Origin: Plutella xylostella
Lineage: Eukaryota; Arthropoda; Insecta; Lepidoptera; Plutellidae
Length of the DNA stretch: 64,000 nucleotides
Assembly: GCF_932276165.1 (NCBI RefSeq)
Contig: NC_063993.1
Coordinates: 10,674,001-10,738,000 of the forward strand
Direction of reading: 5' to 3'
Shown here piece by piece: positions 25,377 through 38,682 of this stretch. A model generated the notes under the pieces. That model was not told the origin of the DNA. It did no database searches and worked only from the letters and a program-made list of their open reading frames with translations. Within the stretch, counting starts at the first letter, position 1; each line of letters opens with the position of its first letter. Made by a program: the position numbers and the translations under genes.

Positions 25377-25643
25377 ATGGCTGCAGTAATTTGCGAAATA
25401 TGTTCGGACAAACGTTTGGGCGAAATTTACAACGATCGCCACAGGCTCCCGATACAAACAGCGGCTGCTAATTGCATCGCCCTGTATATAGCCGGGCTGT
25501 CACTGAGGCTAACTAGGACGTGCCTACACGTCCGTGTTGCCGTCACAAAATACACGATTAAGGCCGTGAAAAGACAAACGGACGCTTTGCTGTCGTATGG
25601 GGTGCCGCAGGGTAGCTTTTTAGGACCCGCTTTCTTTGTGTAA
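25377..25643 (+). pseudogene. reverse-transcriptase fragment of a non-LTR retrotransposon
   Basis: An 88-codon open frame ends with YGVPQGSFLGPAFFV. This matches the GVPQGSxLGP motif of the palm region of non-LTR retrotransposon reverse transcriptases, just before the catalytic YxDD region, which is absent. The frame stops immediately afterwards and no endonuclease domain is recognised upstream, so this is a truncated remnant. The preceding residues (CLHVRVAVTKYTIKAVKRQT) fit the strand region that comes before this motif in Jockey/CR1-type elements. The stop overlaps a consensus splice donor (ttgt then gtaagtattt), probably by chance. Confidence 0.6.
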
Positions 25644-27744
25644 GTATTTTTTTATTAGTGTGTATTATACGATTTAATGTGCAATTTTAGTCCACGTCTG
25701 AATACGGTTTCCCAAACGCACAAATTACAACCATCGAATGTCACGATTCAGAAAGTTTATGTACTATCAATAAATTCTCTTCAATGGCGGATATTTTCAC
25801 GTTAGTTCACGATTTTTCTTGGAAATACTTCCTGAATTTCTCCAGTGGAAAGGTTTATGTATTCGGTGCTCAAGTTATGTCTTTAAAATTAGCGTCATAA
25901 AACTTTTATCGGTCGTAAATAAATACAGGATGTCAGGTTGTTGTCAATAAACATATAGTAGTTAGATATGAATTGTTAATTTTACATGTCACATGAATTG
26001 TCATGTGTATTTGACAAAATACTAAACTAAATAAAGCCCCGAAAACTGAAATCCTGAAACACAAAACGCAAGTAAAAGTCTGCAGTGGTCATGATATAAA
26101 CCCAAGTATAACTATAATACAGCTCTTCAGTTGGCAGTCGCAGCTAGATAAAGTTTAATACAACAACAGTGACTGCGGAAAGTATATCTATATTAATTAA
26201 ACGGTACGTGCCATTTGGTTTAGCTTCGACTTGAGAGCTCACGCGGTTACGAGACAGGCTTTTAGAGCGCCCTATTCTGTGTAGTTGTAGGAGTTTAAAT
26301 AGTAAACAAATAAGGACACAAACAAATATGGCACGTTTGAATTAGAACTTTAGTTCTCCTCAAATATTGATGGTATTGAGTTATTGACACTGGAATGGTT
26401 TAAATTGATTACTGGATAAACTGAAATGGATACTAGAAGTACTTATTACAAAAAAAAACACCGTGGCCAATTATGAATGAGTTTTTATTAGATATCCCTC
26501 GCGCGGATGTATTTCAGTCTACTGATCATGAATTAAGTTTTTAAGCATGTTTTACTGCTCTACATAAGCATATCACTGTAAATATAATTAAAGTGAACCA
26601 AACTGAAAAAGTTTGTTGCTTATTGATTTTCAGTAGTTTTAAAAAGTAAGACGTAGTTACTATCATTACAAGTGAACCTTGTCTGCACATCGCATTTGAA
26701 TCGCTCAGCTCCGCAAGATAGCTCCTCTATTCCCACGGACTGATTAATCCTAGTCCCAATAGAATTTATTTGTAAAGGAGCCGTTAATTTACTTGCTATG
26801 TGTGTATGGATTAACCATGCCGATGTGTGTGTGTGCGTTTGTTTTCGATGTTGACACAACACTTTAACGAGATGCATTGCTTTGATCAGTAAATTGGAGG
26901 CGTGCAGGGTGTAAATTTACACTTGTTTCATTTAGATTAACAACCAACATAATATACCTATAGATATGATGCAAAAGTAAGTTGGTTTATTAAAGAGGAA
27001 ATAATTTCATAGTCGGAATATCATCAAAATATTTGACACAATGTCAAAGAATTCGTGGAACGTATTGTACTAATATGTTTGTTTTACTATCCCTATAAGC
27101 TAAATGCGCATAGAATTATAGAATATCAACACTAACTATGGACACGTGAAACCTGAAACAGTACGATGGTCCATACTAGTATATATACCTAGTTACCAGT
27201 AGTAGATGTAGACAGCAGCCTAGGGGCTAGATCTTATTAAGTTAATATGCTAACTGGCTATTTCCCATCACCACTTGAACCACTGTGCAGGTGGTTCCTT
27301 AGAGATCCAATGTCATCATCAACATCATAATATTATACCTAACGTCCATTGCTCCAGATTTATTTAAGCCAATAAGAAACCTATTGATATTTTTTCTTAT
27401 TTATAATTATATATTAGAATATTTAACATGACTGATTCGTAAAAGTAAGTAAAGCTTCGGACGGGAATAAAACGGGTTAGCGCAGGTATTATGTAACGAT
27501 GCTTTAGACCTAAAAATAGTTCGGCTAGACTTGTTCCTAACTAAACGTTGTATCTTCAATGTCACCCTCAATATGTATTGAATAATATTACTATAATATA
27601 GCAAACCAGACTTGCTACGAGGCTACGCCGTAGGCAGCTACGAGATTTGCTACGAATTTGCTCAATAGGCAACTTTGGTATATGGGCTCAGTTCAATATT
27701 ATCCAAGTTGTACATTTGTTTGACTATCAGTCGGGATTGCTATT
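25644..27744. other. non-coding stretch
   Basis: No supported gene. A possible faded LINE tail (atcatcaacatcataa) near 27313 is too weak to classify. Confidence 0.4.
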
Positions 27745-27805
27745 CGTTGTGCAGACTAACTATGGCGTTGAAGGACCCAGGATCAGATCCCGGTCGAGGT
27801 AAATA
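27745..27805 (+). mobile_element. degenerate tRNA-like SINE head
   Basis: Contains ggatcagatcccggtcgagg, a damaged B-box with the following conserved SINE motif, preceded by gtgcagactaactatgg. Too degenerate to be a tRNA gene. Confidence 0.3.
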
Positions 27806-28624
27806 TTGTGAACACATTCACGTAGACTTACGAGCGCTAATATAATAAGAGTTTATTTATATGGAGCACAAAAATAAGGAGGTAAAAATGAGTTAAATTA
27901 CTACATAGATAAAAGTTATTTAACTTCACGCACTAACCAACAAATGAAAATATCTTTGAGCAGTAATTAAAAGAGCCCTAAAAAGCGATCTCATCTACCT
28001 ATAGTATTATTACAAATATGAATATGTATGAATTAAATCGCTTTCCAAATGTTAAGAGGCTCAGAATAAGGGTGAGTCTACTATTTCAGTGGGATCGCTT
28101 CCGTTTACAGGAAACTTCGCATCTGCGAGGCTTCAGAACTGCTCATTTCAGTTCGTCTTCTGCTTCAGTGTATACTGTGCTTAAGTTGCTAAACGATACA
28201 ATATTCGTAATATACCTACATGGTGTTGCAGAAGTGGTATAAGCTGAAACGGAGTTACTCATGGGGTCAATCTGTTTTTTATTTTACCTCATTTGGGAAT
28301 TTATTCTGAGTAACACCTTTTTGCAACGCAATTCAAGTTTAGTATATACAAATGGTTTTTACATTTAAATCATAAAAGTTTGTTTGTGATTGTATTTATG
28401 TTTTTTAGTTTCGACAAATAAATTCAGCAATTATTTACTGTAAAATTAACTGGCGAATAACATATTTAGATGATTATTTAATATGATATGGCAAGGTATT
28501 ATCTGTTCAATGTCCATATTAAATATGAAAACGTAACCTTTCAAATAATGTTAATTCCTTAATTTGACTATAAAAAGCAAACTTTAACAAAAACCGGGGT
28601 TTTCAGTTTGACAATGTCAACGGC

Positions 28625-28708
28625 CAGGGGCGGCCAATCCCGCACTTATTCAGGGCCGTGTGAACGATGGCTCACATTAGTAACACAGGTTTTTGTCGGC
28701 CACCCCTG
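28625..28708. mobile_element. possible hAT-type MITE
   Basis: Ends CAGGGGCGGCCAA and, on the right, GTCGGCCACCCCTG form imperfect inverted repeats with the CAGGG/CCCTG termini typical of hAT elements. The eight-base flanks do not match, so no target duplication supports it. Confidence 0.4.
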
Positions 28709-31700
28709 CCTTTCCTAACAGACAACGTAACAGTAACTAAACTTTCAACTTTACAACAATTTATTATGAAACAATTATGAAAAACTATATTTTTACTACA
28801 AGACCTTAAAAAGTTTTTACGCAAACGTTAATGAGCATAAATAATAACTACATGCTTTCTTCGCCTTTAAAATATTTTTTTGGATTTCCTTATCATAAAT
28901 AATTAACTTTTACTTACTTTTAAAAATTTAAGTCGAATTCATCGATGTTAGCGTCATTAGGCCAACAATATAGTTTAGCCTAATATATTTTGGATTATTG
29001 AGTGGTAAACTATGATACAAAGCTATCGTACTGTTCCAGGATTTACTGTAAAATATTATTATGCCAAGTCGTTGTATAGGGTTAATCGCTGATATTATGA
29101 ATGTTGATGTCTGACCGTGATTTATTGTAGGTTTAATCTGACGTTTTTGCATTGTAAAGTTAAATTGCTGAAAAGTCCATGACGAAAACACAGACATAAT
29201 TATAAGTCAATACAAAAGGTCACAAGAGTCCGGCTTTTCCAAATCATAGCGCACGTTATCTGCCCCATACAGGGGCGCTTTTAATTGCTTTATAAATAAC
29301 CCCACCCTTTAGGCCTGAGTCCCGACTCTGAAGAATTATGACCAAAGGGCAAAACCTAAACTCCTATATCATTGTAATATGCCATCAGTGGGACTACCGA
29401 GTACAATGTCACTGTTATATGAATTTCATGACTATTATTGGTTTTGAATACCAAAATAGAATGCATGAAAATGAAATTTTTGAAACTAATACAATAACAC
29501 AACAGGCTGCTGTCCAGTGTGTCAAAAAGATACCAACTCAACATGTGCTGTAGAAAATTGGGCCACATCGCTGGTTTTGAGCTAGCGCTTATAAGGTGAC
29601 CTCAGTCACGAATTTAATAATAATTTGCTGATTTACATTGTGTAGTTTATTATAACTGTTCAGACCCAAAGGCCGCAATGAAATTCAATTCATTAGCCAG
29701 TTTAAGGTTTCCAAAAATAATGCCCTTTAAGAATCTTTTATAGCTAAAACAATATCTGGACTAAATTATGTAGGGGAAGCCGGACTTGCTCGGCTAAATG
29801 TTAATGAGATTTTGTAAGGATTTTTATGTGTTGACCTTTTACTACGTAATACTAAATTTAGTTTATTTCCCTTTGAATAAGTAATGAATGGTAAAAGAAT
29901 GAAAGGGCAATGTAGTTTGGAAGAAAGTAGTTATTAGTAAACACGTAGATATCCAAAAATATATCATTTTCTTCATCTACAAACGTGACCTCTGACGACT
30001 TTTACAGACCTCATTATCATTTGTATTTCCTTTGGACCGCCATTTCAAAGCTGTTCTTAATAATTCTGATTACATGTCGGGCCATGTCCCCCTAAATTGG
30101 AGTTCCCTGCGTTGATATATTTTCTAAGACGTTAATAGACTTCGCTACATTGTGGATTGTGGGCGGCGGGAGAAGGGCCCTTCTGAATTTGATACGTTTT
30201 GTGGTTGAGACGTTTTTTTAGGGTCAGATTATATAACGACTGACAGCTACTAACTAGCTGGCTTTTTTATATTCTGACCCTCAAATTCATAGACCGTATT
30301 GCTAATTTATAACTGAAACACACGAGTTTCGACTCTTATCGTCAGTCAAAAAGTTGAAATTTGTACATCACAAAACGTCAATTTCAAACCTATTTTAAAG
30401 GACCAAACAGCTCTATGAATTCGGAAGAGTCTATTTTTCATAATTTTACGTAGTGTTTTGGTGTCAGTTCGCACAAAAATCCATCAGATATAAAATAGTT
30501 AAAATATTTTCACTCATTTTTCAATAAACCTACGTGAACTGTACATATGTATACCCACAGGTAGGTAAGTGTCTATTCTCCGAATTCGAGGTGAAACTCA
30601 ATCCCGGGAAGTGTTGCGGTCAGCGCTTTCTACTCGAAAATCACAATTCAGCTATACGAATGTGTAACAGTAACTTAAATATACCCTTGCATGGGATTTG
30701 TTGAGATGAAAAACACAATGACATCTATTTCATACCCTAGTTGAGTATATCCGTGTAAGTAACAAACTTTTAACAAACATGTTGTAAAGCATAGCGAGAC
30801 AGGTAACTGCTTGGAGCTTGATGATAAAAGGCCGAGGATATAAACTGTTGTGCTTTCAACATTCATATTGAACGAATTTGACTTAATTAGAGTACTTATA
30901 TAACCATACATAATATTATGTTGTAAATAATATCAAGTCTATTTATTAAACAGTTGCATCACAAACACCAGGTAGCCCTCTGTGACTCTGAATTCCGGGA
31001 ACAACAAACGGCACAAACCGCTGAATCGGGTGAAAATCAAACCATATCTCACAGCTGAAACTAATACAGGGGCAGAGACACACGCACACCGGAGCCGGCG
31101 CCGTGGCGACCAATTTAACGGTCTGCCGATGACCGCTGCCCGATTCAATTTCACCGAAATTTTATTCGACCGAATTCGAGCGTGGGCCCGATATCTATCG
31201 AATATTCGATCTGCGTTTATTCCGGCCGGCCGCAGCGCCCTTGCTCCCTAGACGATCGCCTCTACGTAGAAGTACCCAAATAAATACACTATCAAACGTA
31301 ATTCTGATAAATCACTTAAAACAAACTTTAGATTATTTTACGCTCGGATTTCTCTTCGAAAATTATAATGAGTTCTCCAACTCGACATGTTATCGAGACG
31401 CTTGATGTTTCATTTTCATTAATTCGATGAACCGCTTCACCGAATTTTCGTTGAGTACCGACCATTAACCAAAATTTTAAGTAATGTTACCGAAACTGTG
31501 ATATATTGTTCGATGGGAATTTGAGACTGAAGTGTCATCAATCAAAATTACTGTAATATCAAACATGCATTAAGAAAAGTAGACGTGACTACAAAAGAAG
31601 TTTGGAGAAGGGAGACAAGAGAGAGACATCTGAGTATCGATGCAGATTTTAATGAATGTACGACAGAGGGGATCGTCTCCATATACGTTTTGTATTTGGA

Positions 31701-32351
31701 CTTTCCCCTCTCATTTCTTTGTGTCATTAATCAATTGTCAAAGCTATTGAAATGGGGCGATGAAATGTCCATAAATTGTCTATGGAACACTCGCGATGTG
31801 GCCGATGTTGTTGGCAAAAACTCCGTCCGGGGGTCGATGTGGATGCAAATAGCAATATGTAATGCGAGATATGGCCCGTGAATAGAAATTGAAAGAAATA
31901 TGTCTTCTTTACTGTCGTGAGCTATAGAATTTTATTTCAAATATTTTTGTAGCTGGAGAATTGGTCTCCCCTTGTTTGGGTTATCATGGGGGTCTTAATG
32001 GTTGTTATACATTACATACAACTATTAATTTAAAAGTTAGTAGCCCAATGCTTATTTTTAAAAGTTCCACTATTATACCTACTACATTATTATGTAAAGA
32101 TTGAAATTTCGGATAAAAAACTCATATATATTCTCAGGTCACCAAGTCAATATGGGCCGGGCAAGTTGTTAATAAAGGCGTCTTTGTTTCTCAAAACAAA
32201 AACAATGAAAACTGTCTATGATGTGGTCGCGTCCTTGCGGCGAACAATCGCCCTATTATGTGCAATGTGTGGCACAATGAGCAGTCACTGACGCATCCCG
32301 TGTCACTGATCATGATGTCATCTTTAGTAGTACCGCACTGTACTAGTTTAC
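28709..32351. other. non-coding stretch with small TIR element and GC patch
   Basis: No supported gene. Holds the TIR element at 30220-30281 and a GC-richer stretch at 31060-31260 with overlapping open frames on both strands and no splice evidence. Confidence 0.4.
30220..30281. mobile_element. 62-bp inverted-repeat element
   Basis: Arms agggtcagattatataa and ttttatattctgaccct are inverted with two mismatches. Very short with no clear target duplication; a deletion derivative of a TIR transposon is likely. Confidence 0.45.
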
Positions 32352-32590
32352 AAGTCCCGAGCAATGAAATAGTTCTAGTGACAATAGCACCAAATTACTC
32401 CTAAACGGAAAAGACTAGGTTAATGACGCCGACTGCAATATTGAAGTACATTTAACCACGCATAAAAATATTACAGAACTGACTAAAAACATCAATTTTT
32501 TACCAAATTCTAAATTACTTAAATGTTTTACAAAATAGGGGTTGAATTGGTGTCCAAATTTTTTAGTGTACTTTTACAATGATTGTGAGA
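32352..32590 (+). mobile_element. TIR element family B, near full-length copy
   Basis: Left end gagcaatgaaatagttcta then caatagcaccaaattactcc, taaacggaaaagactaggtt and gcaatattgaagtaca match the family. The right end (gtacttttacaatgattgtg) is a decayed inverted terminus. Confidence 0.6.
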
Positions 32591-33389
32591 GTAGTAATCT
32601 TAGATAAGGATTATCAAATGATCCTAATTAATAACGATATAATGTATGCCCCTGTAAGTGCTACATGTAAGCTGGGTTCAGAAACATGCCATTTGGCAGA
32701 GCTGGCAGCCAATATATACTGCATCCAACAACTATTCTTTGTAGTGAAACGGTTGAGAAACGAATTTGATTTTGTAGAAAATAAAAATAGGCGGCAACTA
32801 CATTGACATACGCATCGTGCAAGAAAAATATAAAAACACTTGGAAGCAGATAACATAAATACAAGAAAAACATTCAGACGAATAAATATTGACCTTTTAC
32901 GAAGTTAGATATAATGACTGTCATGTCAATGTTACCTATTTATTAAATAATAAATCCAATTACTTTACAGACGAGTGTTACCTGAACATTAATTTATCTA
33001 TGGTCGGATGATAGCAAGAAAATCGCTTTTGAAATGCACAACCCGGTAGAATATGGGCGCAGAGCTGGCAACATTTGTCAGAGGTTTACGTAGAGCAAGA
33101 CGAATTGATTCATAGATCTGTCAACTCAATGCGGTGGCTAGAGCCACTGACAGAGACATTTGTTTAAAATAATACCTTTTGGGACAAGGAAGACACGTGA
33201 TAATTGAAGTGTTAATGTATAGTAGCCAAATCTAAGGACGGTGTTGAAATTAAAATGTACACGGATAAAAGGGATATTTTGTTAGTGGTAATAATTATTC
33301 CGTACATACTATTTATTTAATAAGATATATTAAGTAACAGTTACATTTTATGTAATTATCCGTAGCCAAGGTACATAAATATTAATATA

Positions 33390-33584
33390 CTAGCTGTTCC
33401 CGCGAGCTTCGCTTCGCCTTAAAAAGTTTTCCCGTGGGAATTCCGGGATAAAAAGTAGCCTATGTTCTTTCCCAGGGTCTAGACCGTATGTATACCAAAT
33501 TTCATTCAAATCCGTTCAGTAGTTTTAGCGTGAAAGAGTTACAGTCAGACACAGTTACTTTCGCATATTATAATAGTTAGGATA
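33390..33584 (+). mobile_element. conserved ~200-bp interspersed repeat, full-length copy
   Basis: Runs from tagctgttcccgcgagcttc to tataatagttaggata. Shares both ends and interior with the inverted copy at 62503-62708, so these ends probably define the element. No TIRs, no open frame, no A/B box recognised. Confidence 0.75.
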
Positions 33585-35012
33585 ATATATAATTCAAATT
33601 ACTTTCCAGACACTTTAAAAGAAAATAATAAATATAAAAAATAATTACGAAAGTTCTAGAACGTTTGTGAAGTAACGAAATCGCGTCATTGGAGAATGTA
33701 ACGAAATTTTAAGGCTTTACTCTCAGGCTAATGGCAGTTTAAAGGAATAAATCACCTCCTTAACCTTGGATGAGAGTTACTGCTGAGGAGCTTAGCGAAT
33801 TCCCTTCGCCTTAAAATGGAATGATTATTTTTTTACAACTAGATAAGTAAGTATTATTGTATTACTATTGACTATTTGGTATAAATAGTAGTATTTCGAA
33901 TAGCATTTTTTTTTAAATCCCGTGAGAAATGTAAAAAAGGAGAGGCATCGATAATGCAGTTTTAATATGGTTTAAGTTTTTTTTTATTTATTCTGTAGAT
34001 AGTTTTTAATTCTATTACTTACATAAGTATGATTCTACTATAATTATGGTAATATTGTGTTTTTACTCATCATCCTCTCTACTTATAGGTAGTATTCATC
34101 ATTTAAATAATATGATTGTGTATGTAAGTAGGTTGTTTAATTGTCAAGTTATTTGTTTTATCGTATAAGCTAGGCGTACAGGAGCACAGAGGTAGTCACA
34201 GTTGCCAAAATTTGCTTAAGCAATAAGTCGAGCGAACTTTAAGCCTTTCATGATAACGATAGGGGTGAAAGCTTTTAAGCTAAAATTATTAAGCTCAACT
34301 TGCACGGGCGTGTTCTGGAGCTTTTGTGCTTTGACGTTCTCACCTTTAAGCTTTTTGTGTCTGTATTAGTGTAGTAATTGGGATCGTGGCTTGTGTTTAA
34401 CGAATAAGCTATGCAATTGGACAAGCTGTATTTTATAATAGAACTCTAGCACTAAATAGGTATGTTATAACTATTGAGAAAAAAAAATCTTCTTAATTTT
34501 ATTATGGATTAAGATTTTTTCAGCTAGGCTTTGTTTAATGGTTGAAACAAACAACACGTAAGGAATAACAAAAATCGTTGAGCTCGTTTACAAATTAAAA
34601 CTTCAGCCGTGTCTACAACAAACCGAAATAAACAGAATAATTATCTCCAATTTGAAATAGCTTGTATGGATTCTTTGAGAGACAGGGACGGTCCCTTGTA
34701 ATTCAGTTGATAAAGAAAAACATCCAATTGAAAATAAACACGTATTTGTAATGATTCGTTGTTTTGTCGCAAATTAAAATGCATTTGGTGGGTTTCATCA
34801 AAAACCGTCTATTCTTTGTGGCCGCGGCGCGGTGATAATAATTATCTTCAACAAAGGGAGCTTCCAAAAACATGTTTATATTTGAATTAGGTAGAACATT
34901 TCGGTGGCTTTCGATTGTGTTTTGTTTTTCTTTGTATATCTGTTCTTTAATATGCGCAGGTATTGAATATGTGAGATGTAATGTTTTATAATGTGGGCGT
35001 CTTTGTTACTTA
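33585..35012. other. AT-rich non-coding stretch
   Basis: No gene or recognised repeat. Confidence 0.45.
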
Positions 35013-35151
35013 GGGCCACTTGCACCAAAATATTAAATATACATTTAGTGTTAAATCTCGATTTGAGCCTTAAATTTATAGGGACTGACGTTTTCTTAAA
35101 TCGAGATTAGACACTAAATTTAGATTTAACACTTGTTGATGCATATCACCC
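35013..35151. mobile_element. MITE with TA duplication
   Basis: Outer ends gggccacttgcacc and tgatgcatatcaccc are inverted, and inner arms tttagtgttaaatctcgatt and aatcgagattagacactaaa pair over about 20 bp. TA lies at 35011-35012 and 35152-35153. The 'gggccacttgcacc' terminus is common among lepidopteran MITEs. Confidence 0.7.
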
Positions 35152-36470
35152 TAGTCTATATTAAAATACGCATGATTATCTAGATTTTTTTTCCTTAAGT
35201 ATTTTTTGTTATTTACGATATACCTACTTGGTGCATAGACAGAGCATTGAGGTAAAAAATGGCGTAAAAATGCACAGAATACATAGTAACACAAACTACG
35301 TAACATGATAAATAAACGCCCTATTTCGGATACCAAATGTAAACATAAACATTGAGAATTGAAGCGCACTTATGGATATTATTAATAAGGTCGCAAATCA
35401 AACCGAACAATAGACATCGACATTTCCACAAACGATAACAAAACTTAAGTGAGCATTCACTGAAATAACACAAGAACCTTTCAGTCCCCCCCCCCCCCTC
35501 ATACCAAAGTCCCATTAAGGAAGGGATGGGAAGGGAACGGGGGGGCAACAACAAATAGTTGAGGAAAGTCTGTATTAACAGATAAGAATGAGAATTTTTT
35601 TCGTTTGTACTTACAGAAAAATCTATAGGTATACTTACCTAACAGTTTATTGTTTTTTTTTTCATCCTTAGTTTTGAAATGTTATAACATATCTGATTAA
35701 AATAGATAGGTGCCCAAAAATCGTTTATCAAATCGTTAAAAGCACGTAATATCTCATCAGAATAAAAAACCAAAATACAGTTTACTTTGAAGGCTTTTGA
35801 AAACAAGGAATTTTTAATGGGTTCATGTATATAAAACGTACATGCAATGTGAAGTTTAACTATTAAAGTACATGCACAATTTTATCAAGCCATGTTTACA
35901 TTCAGTTCACAAAGGCCAAGCTTTTTAAAATTCTAAAAACTAAGTAATTTTATGCACAAAAAATAACATAATACTGAAAAGCGACCTCGGAAAATTTATA
36001 AAAACGTTAAAACTGTATTCATATTAGTTGGTAGTATTTCTTCGTTTTACAATGTACTTAAAATATAAGATTGATTAATTATAAAAATATAATGTTTGAT
36101 TATTTACTAATAATTGGCGAACAATCCAAAATATTCCTAACAATAACCGTTAAAAATGCCCAAAGAATCAAGCTCCTAATACTTTTAACGAGGGTCATTC
36201 GAACGATTCTCGAAGTTCCATAAAATGGCCATAAAAAAGAATTAGCAAAGTTCACGGAATAGGAGCCTTGTTTTAATTGCATGATAAGCCCTACTTGGTA
36301 TTCCATAACCGCCCCGGACCATTCGAGAGTATTCCATCATGCGACACTCTTGAGCTTGCTTAGATTAACAATATACGAACGGTGTGTCAAACACAAAGCA
36401 AAAAACAATGGTATATGGTTGACATTAGATTGAAGTTGAAATAAGATCACAAATCTTCTAACCGATCTTA

Positions 36471-36691
36471 CACTCACGGGCAATGAAAGAGTTCCACTCA
36501 AAAAATGCCGGCTCCGAAAGACTCAAATTTTTTCAATTATTTAATTTAAAATTTAAACAAAATTTAGTATTTTTCCTGATGCTGTGTCAAATGTACTTCA
36601 ATGTTGCAGAAGGCGTCATTAAGCTAGCCTTTTCGGTTGAAGGAGAAATTTGGTGCTTTTCTCAGTGGAACCTTTTCATTGCCCGTGAGTG
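36471..36691 (-). mobile_element. TIR element family B, best-preserved copy (221 bp)
   Basis: Ends cactcacgggcaatgaaaga and its inverted partner (tcattgcccgtgagtg at 36676-36691) give 28-bp TIRs with one or two mismatches, flanked by TA on each side (36469-36470, 36692-36693). The interior has no transposase; the 73-codon open frame across it is incidental. Right half contains gcgtcattaagctagcc and gagaaatttggtgctttt, the family signature. Confidence 0.75.
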
Positions 36692-37043
36692 TATTTCAAA
36701 ATAAGATCTCAACGGTAGAAGTGGTATGTTATTTGACGAGACGTTTTTTTTTGCACTGACACTCCATCTTGTTCGGATATTGCTAAGCTCTTGGAAGAAA
36801 AATCACTGGGCCTTATTTGGGACATGATCTAAACAAACACAAATTTGAATAATATTGGGTACTCGCTCATATGTATTGAGTGAGGTTGGGTCAAGTTTGT
36901 GATACATTGCGTATCCAAGTAAACGTGTGTATGACAATCTGTCTTAAATTTTGAATAATATATAGAAAAGAAACTTTTTAAAGCGGTTTACTTGCCGTCA
37001 CTAATTTCTTACATAATAATATATTATAAACATATAACACTTA

Positions 37044-37183
37044 GGGCTGATTTTTCAATGGCCAGATAAACGTTATCTGAGGAATAATTTTGATGCTGTC
37101 ACATCTGAATGTTTGTATTAGACAGTGACAGCTACAATTTTATTCCTCAGATAGCATTTATCTGACTATTGAAAAATCTGCCC
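37044..37183. mobile_element. MITE with TTA duplication (PIF/Harbinger-like)
   Basis: TIRs gggctgatttttcaatggcc plus agataaacgttatctgaggaataa are inverted at the right end (37139-37183). TTA at 37041-37043 and 37184-37186 is the target duplication; a 3-bp TWA duplication is characteristic of PIF/Harbinger elements. 140 bp, non-coding. Confidence 0.7.
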
Positions 37184-38128
37184 TTAAAGTTGTCAAAACA
37201 ACTCAACATAATATGATGGTAATATCAATGACATTAACAAGAACATTATAGGCCAATGATAGCTTTACGACGTTATAAAATTGTGCCACAATGCCAGGGA
37301 AATGGGTGAATTTATACTTTATATAATTCGTTTAATAGCTGTATAAATGTGTCTTAACGGCCCTAGTCATAGGCAATGCTTTTAGCATTAAGACTTCTTT
37401 TATTTCAAAGGCTAAGGATAGGAATAACATTAATTTAAACTTAAGTAAATAATATTTTCTGAAATAACTTTACTTACCGTACTGCTATGAACATATTTTT
37501 TTAGTAAATCGACGTCGAAAATATGATTTATAGTGTCAATAAAGATTACTATATGAAGTAAACAAAAGTTATTTCGCGGCCTATATACTATCAATCAATC
37601 AATGTTGGGGCCCGTCCACACGAGTTTTAATTTATGACTTGTTTACACTGAAACTTTAGACGCGCCCTATTATAAATGAATGTTCATTCTCCCATAGGCA
37701 TACCGTCACCAACTATATATCTGATACCGTATCGAAAGTATATAATATTTATAAGTGAAAATACTTAGGTACCTTGTCACAGTAAGCTTTTTGGCAGCTC
37801 AACCAAATGTCAAAACCATGTCCGTTCGCCACCATACGACACGACATAGTTCCAAATTCGTGGGCCAATTTAGTTATGTTACAAGCGAATAAGTTGGCAG
37901 GAACATCGTATTTAGTTAATCGGGCCACAAAAGCGATCTCTTCCAGTTGCCAAGTTATTGATCCCCGCATTTGATGGGTAGCGGGTTTGATGCCGGGCCG
38001 CTGTATGTGGCTTGGCCGGACGCCAGTCTGCTTTGATTGAACCCGTAACATTGCGAGCTGATGTGTTTATTGTGGTCAGAGATTAGGCTTAGCACTGCAC
38101 GAAATGAGTGTCAACTGTGCCTTATATA

Positions 38129-38160
38129 CAGGGTGTCCCAGGTTAAAGTGCATATATTAT
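38129..38160. repeat. terminus of a 'tacagggtgtccc' type repeat
   Basis: Motif tatacagggtgtcccaggtt, as at 7566. Partner end not seen. Confidence 0.3.
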
Positions 38161-38175
38161 ATCCGAAATATAGTA

Positions 38176-38250
38176 ATCATCATGATCATCACAACCCATC
38201 ACGTCCTTACTGCTAGGGCACGGGAGTCTTTCCAATGAAAGAAGGGTACA
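38176..38250 (-). mobile_element. LINE 3' UTR fragment with (GAT)n tail
   Basis: On the minus strand it reads cttctttcattggaaagact, cccgtgccctagcagtaagg, then gtgatgggttgtgatgatcatgatgat. This is the same kind of 3' end as 61516-61600 on the plus strand. No coding remnant. Confidence 0.5.
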
Positions 38251-38682
38251 TTGTATGGTGTATTACTCTTGTTTATTTATCACATTACAGTTTTGTTCTA
38301 TATCTACATACCTACGATTTTACTGTGATATGCAGGATGAGGCATTTCCGCCCAGTGTTATCAAAATGACACCCACGTATCCACAAGAGTCTGACCACGA
38401 CAACTTTACAACTGGTAAAAGATGGACAAGTATTTAACTGGTTGCTCAAAAAAACGTACATACACACTTTACAGACGTACATTAAGACGGCAGTGTCAGA
38501 AAAATGCTTTATAGATAAAATTAATTAATACCTACCAAGTAAATTCTCGTTTATTATCTAAAGAAATAATATCTGTAAAGCTATGTATAGAGCTTCCACT
38601 ATGTTATTGTATTTTAGACGTTTCCTTATGTCTGGTAAGTAAAGTTGGTTTTCCTTTGCAGTCGTCAAATATGTATGGGATT

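Noticed and set aside
36483..36704. 73-codon plus frame
   Set aside because: It lies wholly across a MITE and runs through its terminal repeat.
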